From assembly GCA_002427745.1 (NCBI GenBank), contig DIYF01000071.1, forward strand, positions 1-64,000: 64,000 bases of DNA, given 5' to 3'. Made by a program: the position numbers and the translations under genes. How positions within the stretch are numbered: the first letter of the stretch is position 1; each line of letters starts with the position of its first letter. Below, in pieces: positions 33,376-40,133 of the stretch. Source of the DNA: Roseivirga sp. UBA6061. GTDB lineage: Bacteria > Bacteroidota > Bacteroidia > Cytophagales > Cyclobacteriaceae. The notes under the pieces are model-generated. The model was not told the DNA's origin. It did no database searches and saw only the letters and a program-made list of their open reading frames with translations.

Positions 33376-33939
33376 ATGGCTAACAGAACTATGGAAAAAC
33401 CAGTTGAGCGAAAATCCACGATTGAGGAGTCTGATAACCAACTCAGGGTGATCATACCCCAGCAAAGAAGAACGGGAGCAGTAGTTGTTTTGAGTTTTTT
33501 ACTGTTATACTGCATTACAGGTTTAGCCATTGGTGTTACGCTGACCATCACCACCACGATACATACCCTGTGGATGGTGATTGCTTTGGCAGTGGTGCTT
33601 TACTTTGTTTTGAGAGGGTTAGGCTGGCAACTGAAAGGCAAAACCACACTGACACTTGAAAACGGAGTTATGCTTCTCAAGAGAAAGGCACCTTTCAGAA
33701 ATACTGAAAAGTCGTATGATCTTATGAAGATAAAGACCTTCAGTTATCATGATTTTTCAGCGAATATGGGGCCTGCAGCTATGTTTCAAATGCTAGGCGT
33801 TTTAAATCGACACAGGCTGGTTTTTGTCTACGGGTATGGTACGCTGACCATACCGGGTGACCTCGATGTCTCAGAGATAAAAGAACTGTCATCGGTACTC
33901 AATAAGTATTTGAATCGCTTTCAAATGGCTCAGAGCTGA
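33376..33939 (+). CDS. Two-helix membrane protein of unknown family
   Basis: 187 residues. A polar N-terminus (about 30) is followed by two membrane helices (about 36-58 and 65-83), then a soluble C-terminal domain of strands ending in a long helix (VSEIKELSSVLNKYLNRFQM). The segment GKTTLTLENGVMLLKRKAPF, with FSYHDFSANMGPAAMFQMLG, could be a PH-like domain, but this is only a pattern impression. It starts 6 bp after the YceI stop, so it is likely in the same operon. No function can be named. Confidence 0.6.
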   Translation: MANRTMEKPVERKSTIEESDNQLRVIIPQQRRTGAVVVLSFLLLYCITGLAIGVTLTITTTIHTLWMVIALAVVLYFVLRGLGWQLKGKTTLTLENGVMLLKRKAPFRNTEKSYDLMKIKTFSYHDFSANMGPAAMFQMLGVLNRHRLVFVYGYGTLTIPGDLDVSEIKELSSVLNKYLNRFQMAQS

Positions 33940-33945
33940 TTTTTT

Positions 33946-33975
33946 CTCCTTTGATCCATTGTCCAACCAAAGGAG
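33946..33975 (+). terminator. Hairpin after the membrane protein gene
   Basis: CTCCTTTG (33946-33953) and CAAAGGAG (33968-33975) form an 8-bp stem over a 14-nt loop, 6 bp after the stop of the gene before it. T residues precede rather than follow the stem. Confidence 0.4.
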
Positions 33976-34013
33976 TGGAAAGTGTGTCAGGGTTAATAGA
34001 AAGAGAACCTGCT

Positions 34014-34790
34014 ATGAAAAAGTCCCTGTGCCTTTATGCTTTTGTCATTTTTGCTCTGATGAGTTGCGACTCAGTAGACCCACTTGCTGATGGTGTGGTA
34101 TTGGCTTCGGTCACACATGATATGCGAGACCAGAGCTGGCTGGAGTTGTTTGAATATAATGACGCAGGGCAACTCACTTCTGTGGAGGATCAAAACGGAT
34201 TGGGACGGAGGAGAAGCTATGTGTATGGAGGAGATCGGCTTCTGGAAACGCAAACGATACGGTTAGACAACGAGCAACTCATCTTCAGAGACTCCATTGC
34301 CTATAATGCAGCAGGTCAGGTAGAAAAGGTATACAAGTTTTCAGTGAATGGAGGTGCTGATTTGCCCCTGTACCAGATAAAGAGTATGACCTACAACAGC
34401 CAGGGTCAGTTGGTTGAAGTAGCTTCTGATTTTACAGAGAGTGACGACTATAATCCGAGAGAGGTGTATCACTGGAAGGACGGTAATATCGTTCAGGTAG
34501 ATCGCTACAATGGTACATCTCTGTTGCAGGAGTTCTATCTGGTTTATGATAATAAAGCAGCCCTGAATCTGGAAAGTGCTTCCGCCCTGGGGCACCCTGA
34601 AGCTGCGACCAAGAATAACATAATCAGTACCGACTGGAAAGATTACACCGGACTGTTGGATACTGCCTGTAAGCCTTGTACAGTGTCTTATCAGTATAGT
34701 GCCAATGGCTTTCCTACCTCGCTTACTACCAACTGGTCTTACTCAGCTACTTTTAATTACAGGGAGTTACCACAGGCTTCGGGGTTTTAA
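34014..34790 (+). CDS. Lipoprotein with YD-like repeats
   Basis: 258 residues from ATG 34014 (MKKSLCLYAFVIFALMSC, lipobox cysteine 18). A longer frame from 33951 includes part of the hairpin and is rejected. The mature part has repeated strand-turn units with the YD-type pattern: FEYNDAGQLTSVEDQNG, YNAAGQVEKVYKFS, YNSQGQLVEVASD and YQYSANGFPTSLTT. Similar short YD-repeat lipoproteins are common in Bacteroidota. The function is unknown; an extracellular beta structure is likely. Confidence 0.72.
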   Translation: MKKSLCLYAFVIFALMSCDSVDPLADGVVLASVTHDMRDQSWLELFEYNDAGQLTSVEDQNGLGRRRSYVYGGDRLLETQTIRLDNEQLIFRDSIAYNAAGQVEKVYKFSVNGGADLPLYQIKSMTYNSQGQLVEVASDFTESDDYNPREVYHWKDGNIVQVDRYNGTSLLQEFYLVYDNKAALNLESASALGHPEAATKNNIISTDWKDYTGLLDTACKPCTVSYQYSANGFPTSLTTNWSYSATFNYRELPQASGF

Positions 34791-34866
34791 TCAGGCTCCT
34801 GACATTTCAGAATACCTTATTCTATAGAAGCCACAATTTCTGAACAGCCTGTCTCTGTGTTTGATT

Positions 34867-35406
34867 CTAAAGTACCTCGAAAGGCACGGTAACCTTGGTA
34901 TGGTCCCAGGCAAAGATCAGCGTGGGGTGGCCGTCTTCCTCTGAGAAATCAATGGTGAACTGCTCCACCTGCTCAGGAAGCAACTCTACTGGTGCTTTGA
35001 CCCGCATTTCATCTTCTTTGGGGTAGTAGTCTGTACCCCATTCCGGAAGCCGGTTATTGAATACAATGGTCCACTCTTCTCTGTCAGGAATAGTCACCAG
35101 GGAATAAAGACCGGCTTTGAGTGTGCCGGACGAGAATTTAAGGTCCCTCGAAAGCTCTATTTGCGTGGCTTCATTGGCTCCGGTGCGCCACCATTTGCCG
35201 TAGGGTACCAGATCTCCGAAAATTTCACGACCCCGCATATACGGGCGGCAGTAGCCTACTTCCACCAGCACATTGCCATTGTCAAAAGTGACCATCTGCC
35301 ATGGGCTGAATTTCTTGGTCTGATACAGATTGTACTGTTGAATGCCATAGTAGCCCCCTATCACTACCACTACTGCTGCCAGTACTATGACGATTTTGCG
35401 ATTCAT
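34867..35406 (-). CDS. DUF2911-family protein
   Basis: 179 residues. An N-terminal membrane anchor (IVIVLAAVVVVIGGYYGIQQ) is followed by the DUF2911 core: NGNVLVEVGYCRPYMRGREI, VPYGKWWRTGANEATQIELS and LKAGLYSLVTIPDREEWTIV, with the W-R-T-G-A-N-E-A motif characteristic of the family. Members are periplasmic proteins of unknown role, widespread in Bacteroidota. It is a single gene, convergent with the YD-repeat lipoprotein and divergent from glyS. Confidence 0.82.
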   Translation of the reverse strand: MNRKIVIVLAAVVVVIGGYYGIQQYNLYQTKKFSPWQMVTFDNGNVLVEVGYCRPYMRGREIFGDLVPYGKWWRTGANEATQIELSRDLKFSSGTLKAGLYSLVTIPDREEWTIVFNNRLPEWGTDYYPKEDEMRVKAPVELLPEQVEQFTIDFSEEDGHPTLIFAWDHTKVTVPFEVL

Positions 35407-35695
35407 TCCACTTTATTCTAAGCCCATAATAGCAAACCGGAGGTATTGTGGCAATGATCATTTTATCACACGGAGCTTTGTCCGGGTGTTTTAAGGAATT
35501 ACCGATACTTTTTTCCTCCCTCTTGCCATGTCCGGTAAAACAGCAGAAGCCTGTTTTAGGCCGGAGGGGCACATGCATGTAAATATATTAAATCTCCCAG
35601 CTTAGAGTGATTCAACTCCAAAAGGTTTAGCAAGTAACGCGCCAAAAAAGGCAATTTCAGTGTTAATTATTGGGTTTATGTCAGACCCTTTTACA

Positions 35696-35703
35696 TATCT
35701 TTG
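35696..35703 (+). promoter_or_regulatory. -7 box TATCTTTG directly before glyS
   Basis: TATCTTTG matches the Bacteroidota -7 consensus and ends 4 bp before the ATG of glyS. Transcription would begin at about the start codon, as with the HxlR gene. The rest of 35407-35707 shows no gene. Confidence 0.5.
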
Positions 35704-35707
35704 CGGC

Positions 35708-37252
35708 ATGGCACAGAATGACGACAATCTGCTGAAGAAAATAGCAGGTCACGCAAAAGAATATGGTTTTGTATTTCAGTCGAGTGAGATCTATGATGGT
35801 CTTAGTGCGGCTTATGATTACGGCCAGAACGGGGTAGAGCTGAAGAACAACATCAAGGAGTACTGGTGGAAAGCCATGGTGCAGATGAATGAGCATATTG
35901 TGGGGCTGGACGCTTCCATTTTCATGCATCCTACCACCTGGAAAGCTTCTGGTCATGTAGATGCTTTCAACGATCCTATGATCGATAATAAAGACAGCAA
36001 GAAGCGCTACCGTGCCGATGTAATGATTGAGGATTACATTGCCAATAAGCTTCAGAAGAAGATAGATAAAGAGGTAACCAAGGCTGAAAAGCGCTTTGGT
36101 GAGGCTTTTGACAAAGAGCAGTTTTTGGCCACAAACCCCAATGTACTCCGAAGCCAGACTAAGATTGATGAGATCAATGACAGACTGAAAAAGGGTATGG
36201 AAGGCGATCTGGCTGATCTTAAAGCCCTGATAGAAGAGCTGGGTATTGCCGATCCGGTATCTGGTTCTAAAAACTGGACCGATGTGCGCCAGTTCAACCT
36301 GATGTTCTCAACAGAGCTGGGTTCGCTGGCCGAGGGAGCCAATAAAATTTACCTGAGACCTGAAACGGCTCAGGGTATTTTTGTGAACTTCCTGAATGTG
36401 CAGAAGACGGGTAGGATGAAAATTCCTTTTGGTATCGCACAAATTGGTAAGGCCTTCAGAAATGAAATCATTGCCCGTCAGTTCATCTTCCGTATGCGTG
36501 AGTTTGAGCAGATGGAGATGCAATTCTTTGTGAAGCCGGGTGAGCAGAAGGAGTGGTTTGAGAACTGGAAAGAGAAACGTATTAACTGGCACAAAGCCCT
36601 GGGCCTGGGCGAGGCAAACTATCGCTTCCACGATCACCTGAACCTGGCACATTATGCCGATGCGGCTACCGATGTTGAATTTAACTTCCCAATGGGTTTC
36701 AAAGAGCTGGAAGGTATCCACTCGCGCACTGACTTTGACCTGAAGGCCCACGAAGAGCACTCAGGCAAGAAGCTGCAATTCTTTGATACAGCAGATAACG
36801 AATCTTATGTGCCTTATGTCATTGAGACATCTATTGGTCTGGATCGTATGTTCCTGGCGGTGCTGACGGCTGCTTATACTGAAGAAACGCTGGAAGATGG
36901 TAGTGAGCGACTGGTGATGAAGATTCCTGCTGCCCTGGCACCTTATAAAGTGGCGGTGTTACCTCTATTGAAAAAGGATGGTCTGCCTGAGAAGGCGCGG
37001 GAAATATTGCTTGAACTTCAGCTGGATTTCAACTGCCAGTACGATGAAAAGGATGCGATTGGCCGCAGATACCGCAGGCAGGACGCTATCGGTACACCTT
37101 TCTGTGTAACGGTAGATCACCAAAGTCTGGAAGACAACACGGTAACAATCCGTGATCGGGATGATCTTTCGCAAATCAGGGTTTCGGTTGACGAGGTGCG
37201 TGGCAAACTTGCCGAGAGAACTTCAATGCAGGAGTTGCTGAGAAAACTTTAA
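35708..37252 (+). CDS. glyS: Glycine--tRNA ligase, single-chain class II type
   Basis: 514 residues. Class II aminoacyl-tRNA synthetase of the single-chain glycyl type found in eukaryotes, archaea and many Bacteroidota, not the alpha2-beta2 enzyme. It activates glycine with ATP and charges tRNA-Gly. Motif 2 region RPETAQGIFVNFLNVQKT with IAQIGKAFRNEIIARQFIFR, motif 3 IETSIGLDRMFLAVL, and the C-terminal anticodon-binding domain (YKVAVLPLLKKDGLPEKA) are present in order. An insertion of about 60 residues at 115-180 (KKIDKEVTKAEKRF) is usual. ATG 35708 (MAQNDDNLLKKIAGHA) is chosen over an in-frame 35660 because a -7 box lies between. A 173-bp palindromic repeat follows the stop. Confidence 0.93.
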   Translation: MAQNDDNLLKKIAGHAKEYGFVFQSSEIYDGLSAAYDYGQNGVELKNNIKEYWWKAMVQMNEHIVGLDASIFMHPTTWKASGHVDAFNDPMIDNKDSKKRYRADVMIEDYIANKLQKKIDKEVTKAEKRFGEAFDKEQFLATNPNVLRSQTKIDEINDRLKKGMEGDLADLKALIEELGIADPVSGSKNWTDVRQFNLMFSTELGSLAEGANKIYLRPETAQGIFVNFLNVQKTGRMKIPFGIAQIGKAFRNEIIARQFIFRMREFEQMEMQFFVKPGEQKEWFENWKEKRINWHKALGLGEANYRFHDHLNLAHYADAATDVEFNFPMGFKELEGIHSRTDFDLKAHEEHSGKKLQFFDTADNESYVPYVIETSIGLDRMFLAVLTAAYTEETLEDGSERLVMKIPAALAPYKVAVLPLLKKDGLPEKAREILLELQLDFNCQYDEKDAIGRRYRRQDAIGTPFCVTVDHQSLEDNTVTIRDRDDLSQIRVSVDEVRGKLAERTSMQELLRKL

Positions 37253-37259
37253 AAAGCGA

Positions 37260-37432
37260 AGCTGTCTCAAATGCGTTTCGCCATTGCGAACCAGGCAAAG
37301 TGAAGTGCGGCAATCTCCTGGTCTTCAACCCTGCGCCAGGATTGTCCGAAAGTCTCAAAGAGATTGCCTGCCTTTGCCGCAGGCAGGCTTCGCTAAGCCT
37401 GTACAGACGATTCTTTGACTTTTGAGACAGCT
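37260..37432. repeat. Interspersed palindromic element with 12-bp terminal inverted repeats
   Basis: AGCTGTCTCAAA (37260-37271) and TTTGAGACAGCT (37421-37432) are exact inverted repeats at the ends. Inside, GCCTGCCT (37366-37373) pairs with AGGCAGGC (37381-37388), and GGCAATCTC with GAGATTGCC around 37308-37368. CATTGCGAAC...GCAATCTC resembles dispersed palindromic repeats common in Bacteroidota genomes. It fills the convergent gap between glyS and the HTH gene, and could be a small non-autonomous element and serve as a bidirectional terminator. Confidence 0.6.
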
Positions 37433-37433
37433 C

Positions 37434-37820
37434 TTATTTGTCTTCTTTAATGCCTTTAATCGCTTCTGAGGAGTCTTGCAATGCCTTGGCAAAAGATTCG
37501 GTGATATTGCCCAGGTGATCGAGTACTTTTTCGAGTTTTTCTTCCTGTAATTTGCCGTAGGGTTCTCGCGGATCCTGTACAGAATGGCGGTCCAGCGGCT
37601 CATACATAGGGCCTTCATCTCTGATAAGCCAGTCGAGGCTGACGCGCATTCCATTGTTATTCTCCAGATCATATGCGATAAATCTCGCAATATTGTCTTC
37701 GCTGATACCTGAAGAGCTCTTCAATACCCCTCTTACTACACCCGAACCCTTATTGAATTCTGACTCCTTAATACCCTTATCCTTCAGGTATTCGAGGATT
37801 TTTGATTTTATGCGCGACAT
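37434..37820 (-). CDS. HTH-type regulator (module copy 1)
   Basis: 128 residues. The N-terminal 80 (MSRIKSKILEYLKDKGIKES, then SGVVRGVLKSSSGISEDNIAR) and VSLDWLIRDEGPMY have the order of Bacteroidota Xre-type repressors, in which DWLxxGEGPM follows the HTH. The last 45 residues are a charged helix (LEKVLDHLGNITESFAKALQ), probably for self-association. The gene is divergent from the 94-residue gene at 37949. A similar HTH gene divergent from a paralogue of that protein lies at 43032, so this is copy 1 of a duplicated module. The function is unknown; repression of the neighbour is inferred. The start is ATG at 37820. Confidence 0.7.
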   Translation of the reverse strand: MSRIKSKILEYLKDKGIKESEFNKGSGVVRGVLKSSSGISEDNIARFIAYDLENNNGMRVSLDWLIRDEGPMYEPLDRHSVQDPREPYGKLQEEKLEKVLDHLGNITESFAKALQDSSEAIKGIKEDK

Positions 37821-37884
37821 TTATGGAATAAAATTTTGAGTATACGATATTTATCGCCTACTTGCTTATAATTAATAACTAAAG

Positions 37885-37918
37885 TCAAACAAATTCCTCC
37901 AGAAATAACATTGTTTGA
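37885..37918. promoter_or_regulatory. Inverted repeat in the module 1 divergent region
   Basis: TCAAACAA (37885-37892) and TTGTTTGA (37911-37918) are exact inverted repeats 18 bp apart. GATCTTTG (37917-37924) resembles a -7 box for the 94-residue gene. This is a candidate operator for the HTH gene at 37434. Confidence 0.4.
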
Positions 37919-37948
37919 TCTTTGCGAATATAACTAATTCTTAAAACT

Positions 37949-38233
37949 ATGGAATCACGGCAAAAAGACCTCATTATCCACCTCATCATTCAGGACCTGC
38001 TTTATCACCGCATGATTTATGGCGTACAAAAGCATGAAGTACATATTGAGTTCTACCCGGATCTGGCTACGGCTGTATTGCTTTTGATGGGGTATAGCAG
38101 TGAAGACCAGGAAGACAGCCTTACGGATACCTACAATCAGTTTATGGGTAAGGTAGATGGCGGTGAACTGGAAAGTGATCTGGAAATCAGAGCCTGGGCA
38201 GAGGAGTGCTATCGGGCACTGGCCTCAGCTTAG
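37949..38233 (+). CDS. Conserved protein of unknown function, 94 residues (module copy 1)
   Basis: 94 residues without signal peptide or membrane helix. The N-terminal 50, DLIIHLIIQDLLYHRMIYG and HEVHIEFYPDLATAVLLLMG, are helix-strand-helix and match the protein at 43400 at most positions. The C-terminus (RAWAEECYRALA) is also shared, while the middle (residues 55-77) varies. I recognise no family. Its gene is divergent from an HTH gene in both copies. A small regulator or antitoxin-like partner of the HTH is a guess that needs testing. Confidence 0.7.
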   Translation: MESRQKDLIIHLIIQDLLYHRMIYGVQKHEVHIEFYPDLATAVLLLMGYSSEDQEDSLTDTYNQFMGKVDGGELESDLEIRAWAEECYRALASA

Positions 38234-38277
38234 TCAGCTCTTGACAAAGCACTTTCTCCGCCTAAACAGGTGCCGGG

Positions 38278-38952
38278 TTAAGAGCTTATCCGCTTGAGCA
38301 AAGCATCACGGTAGGCCCGGCCAATCGGGATTTCATGGGGGTTGATGTACACCCGGTTGCCGGCTACCTTGTCTACTTTAGAAAGGTTCACCATATACGA
38401 CTTGTGTACCCTGATAAATCCGTCAGGTAGCTGCTCTGTCCAGCTTTGAAGCGAGCCAGACTGCATATGCTGCTTATCAGAAGTGATAATTTTCACGTAG
38501 TTATCATCTGACTTGAGAAAGAGAATGTCGGCTACCTCTACCTTATAAAACTCTTTGTCAGACTTGATAAAGAGGTAGTCAAGTGCCCTGGTTTCATTGG
38601 GCTGACTGAGTGCCTTGAGTACTGCTTTGTGGAAACGCTCAAAGGAGAAGGGCTTTAGCAGATAGTCTGTCACATCCAGTTCAAAACCCTCCAGCGCATA
38701 GTCCGGGTAGGCCGTGGTGATGATTACCCCGGGGGGTGCCGTCAGGTTTTTCAGAAAACTGATTCCTGAGATTTTTGGCAGGTTGATATCCAGAAAGATC
38801 AGGTCAATATGCTCTTGCCTCAGCACTGTGGTGGCATCCAGGGCATTAGAGCAGGCCTTGACAAGCCTCAACTCCGGCATACTCTCAATGTAAGTCCGGA
38901 GAATCCGTTGGGCAGGTAGCTGGTCTTCTATGATCAGGCAGTTGAGGGTCAT
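38278..38952 (-). CDS. LytTR-family response regulator
   Basis: 224 residues. Receiver domain (1-118): acidic pair E9-D10, phospho-acceptor D55 in FLDINLPK, TTAYPDYALEGF and the lysine of LLKPF. LytTR domain (about 125-222): YLFIKSDKEFYKVEVADILF, FIRVHKSYMVNLSKV and ending IPIGRAYRDALLKRI. The kinase gene upstream overlaps it by four bases. The pair is divergent from the outer-membrane receptor at 40134; the shared region holds two facing 21-bp-period repeat pairs, so it probably controls the receptor and itself. Confidence 0.9.
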   Translation of the reverse strand: MTLNCLIIEDQLPAQRILRTYIESMPELRLVKACSNALDATTVLRQEHIDLIFLDINLPKISGISFLKNLTAPPGVIITTAYPDYALEGFELDVTDYLLKPFSFERFHKAVLKALSQPNETRALDYLFIKSDKEFYKVEVADILFLKSDDNYVKIITSDKQHMQSGSLQSWTEQLPDGFIRVHKSYMVNLSKVDKVAGNRVYINPHEIPIGRAYRDALLKRISS

Positions 38953-39953
38953 GCGAGATTTATGGAAAGATTGACAATATAAAGCTGTCTGAGTTCTTTT
39001 ACGATCAGCTGGTGCTTTTCCGGGTAGATGAGCTCCAGTCTTCGCTCTACATTCTTCAAGCCAATCCCCCCTGCCTGGAGAGGGTCTTTCTCGTCAGCTT
39101 CCTGTCTTTCAAAACTGTTTTCTGTATAAAGATCGATTTTATCATCTGTAATCTCCATTCTGATGATGATTCTCAGGCCATCCGTTTTGGTCTCAGCCGA
39201 ATGCTTAAAGCAGTTCTCGATAAAAGAGATCAGCATCATGGGGGCTATTTTTAAATCAGCTGTATTTCCGTGCACCTCGTAAATGATCTCTCCCCTGCCC
39301 TCCAGCTGGATTTTCTGTAGCCCAATATAGTTCTCTACATAGCTCAACTCCTTTGTTAGCTCTACCCGATCCTGATTGGCCTCATAGAGCATGTAACGCA
39401 TAATCTCTGCCAGCTTTAGAATCATGGGAGCTGTATGCTCTGACTTGTGCAGGGCAAAGGAGTAGAGGTTATTCAGGTTGTTGAAAAGTACGTGAGGGTT
39501 GAGCTGAGACTTCAGAAACATAGCCTCGGTTTCGGCATTCTCTTTCTGCAGACTGATCATCTGGTTTTGTCGCTGGCCATAGTCAATGGCCAGTTTGATG
39601 GCGCCTACCAACCCGGTAGTGCCGATGAGTTCGGGACCTTCATGTTCTATGGCAAACCAGCTCAGGGCATCCAGAATGTCGGTTTCCTCCTCAATAATCA
39701 CTTCCATGAAGAAAATACCCAGGTAAATCGCCAGTAAATAGAAAAGAAGAAACCTGAAATATCTGGCCTCATTGAGGTAGCGTGGTATCAGCACATAAAT
39801 GAGTAGCGCAGTGATCCACATCGCGTTAAGTGTTTCGCCAACATGTTCTGTTACCTGGTGTACCAGGCCTTCATCTTCCATGGCCATAAAGATGATGACC
39901 AGGAGGAGGTAGGTGTGATTTTTCAGAACATAGCGCTCTATAAATGCCTTCAT
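38949..39953 (-). CDS. LytS/YehU-type sensor histidine kinase
   Basis: 334 residues with three or four membrane helices (about 13-25, 44-57, 67-85) and a possible fourth near 108-123. The kinase part has the phospho-acceptor H154 in SQLNPHVLFNNLNNLYSF (HVLFN replaces the usual HFLFN), a helix pair around ILKLAEIMRYMLYE, N-box MMLISFIENCFKHS and glycine box GGIGLKNVERRLELIY. It should phosphorylate the LytTR regulator that follows (ATGA overlap). It starts 47 bp from the operator pair in the divergent region. Confidence 0.88.
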   Translation of the reverse strand: MKAFIERYVLKNHTYLLLVIIFMAMEDEGLVHQVTEHVGETLNAMWITALLIYVLIPRYLNEARYFRFLLFYLLAIYLGIFFMEVIIEEETDILDALSWFAIEHEGPELIGTTGLVGAIKLAIDYGQRQNQMISLQKENAETEAMFLKSQLNPHVLFNNLNNLYSFALHKSEHTAPMILKLAEIMRYMLYEANQDRVELTKELSYVENYIGLQKIQLEGRGEIIYEVHGNTADLKIAPMMLISFIENCFKHSAETKTDGLRIIIRMEITDDKIDLYTENSFERQEADEKDPLQAGGIGLKNVERRLELIYPEKHQLIVKELRQLYIVNLSINLA

Positions 39954-39999
39954 ATAACAAAGCTAATCAGTCTGATGAATGTGGTGGTATTTAATTCGC

Positions 40000-40080
40000 C
40001 TACGACCCTTTGGTTTGTGCCATCGACCGTTTCTGAGGGGCCAAGCTGTTGTTGACCCAATCCAGATGGTCGTTGGCCCA
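40000..40080. promoter_or_regulatory. Two facing 21-bp-period repeat pairs between the kinase operon and receptor
   Basis: TACGACCCTTT (40001-40011) and ATCGACCGTTT (40022-40032) repeat with a 21-bp period. TGTTGACCCA (40050-40059) and CGTTGGCCCA (40071-40080) do the same. Read from opposite strands, the two 30-bp blocks agree at about two thirds of positions, so they form a large imperfect inverted repeat. This is the layout expected for LytTR dimers controlling both divergent promoters, though fit to the classical consensus is weaker than at 6803-11442. Confidence 0.5.
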
Positions 40081-40133
40081 TTTTTTTTCCTGGATCCTCG
40101 CTGCAGTGGCACCTTGGGTTAAAAGAACTCAAA

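Noticed and set aside
37355..37690. 111-residue frame overlapping the HTH gene and the repeat
   Set aside because: It crosses from the palindromic element into another frame of the HTH gene and has no motif; the 128-residue HTH frame explains the region.
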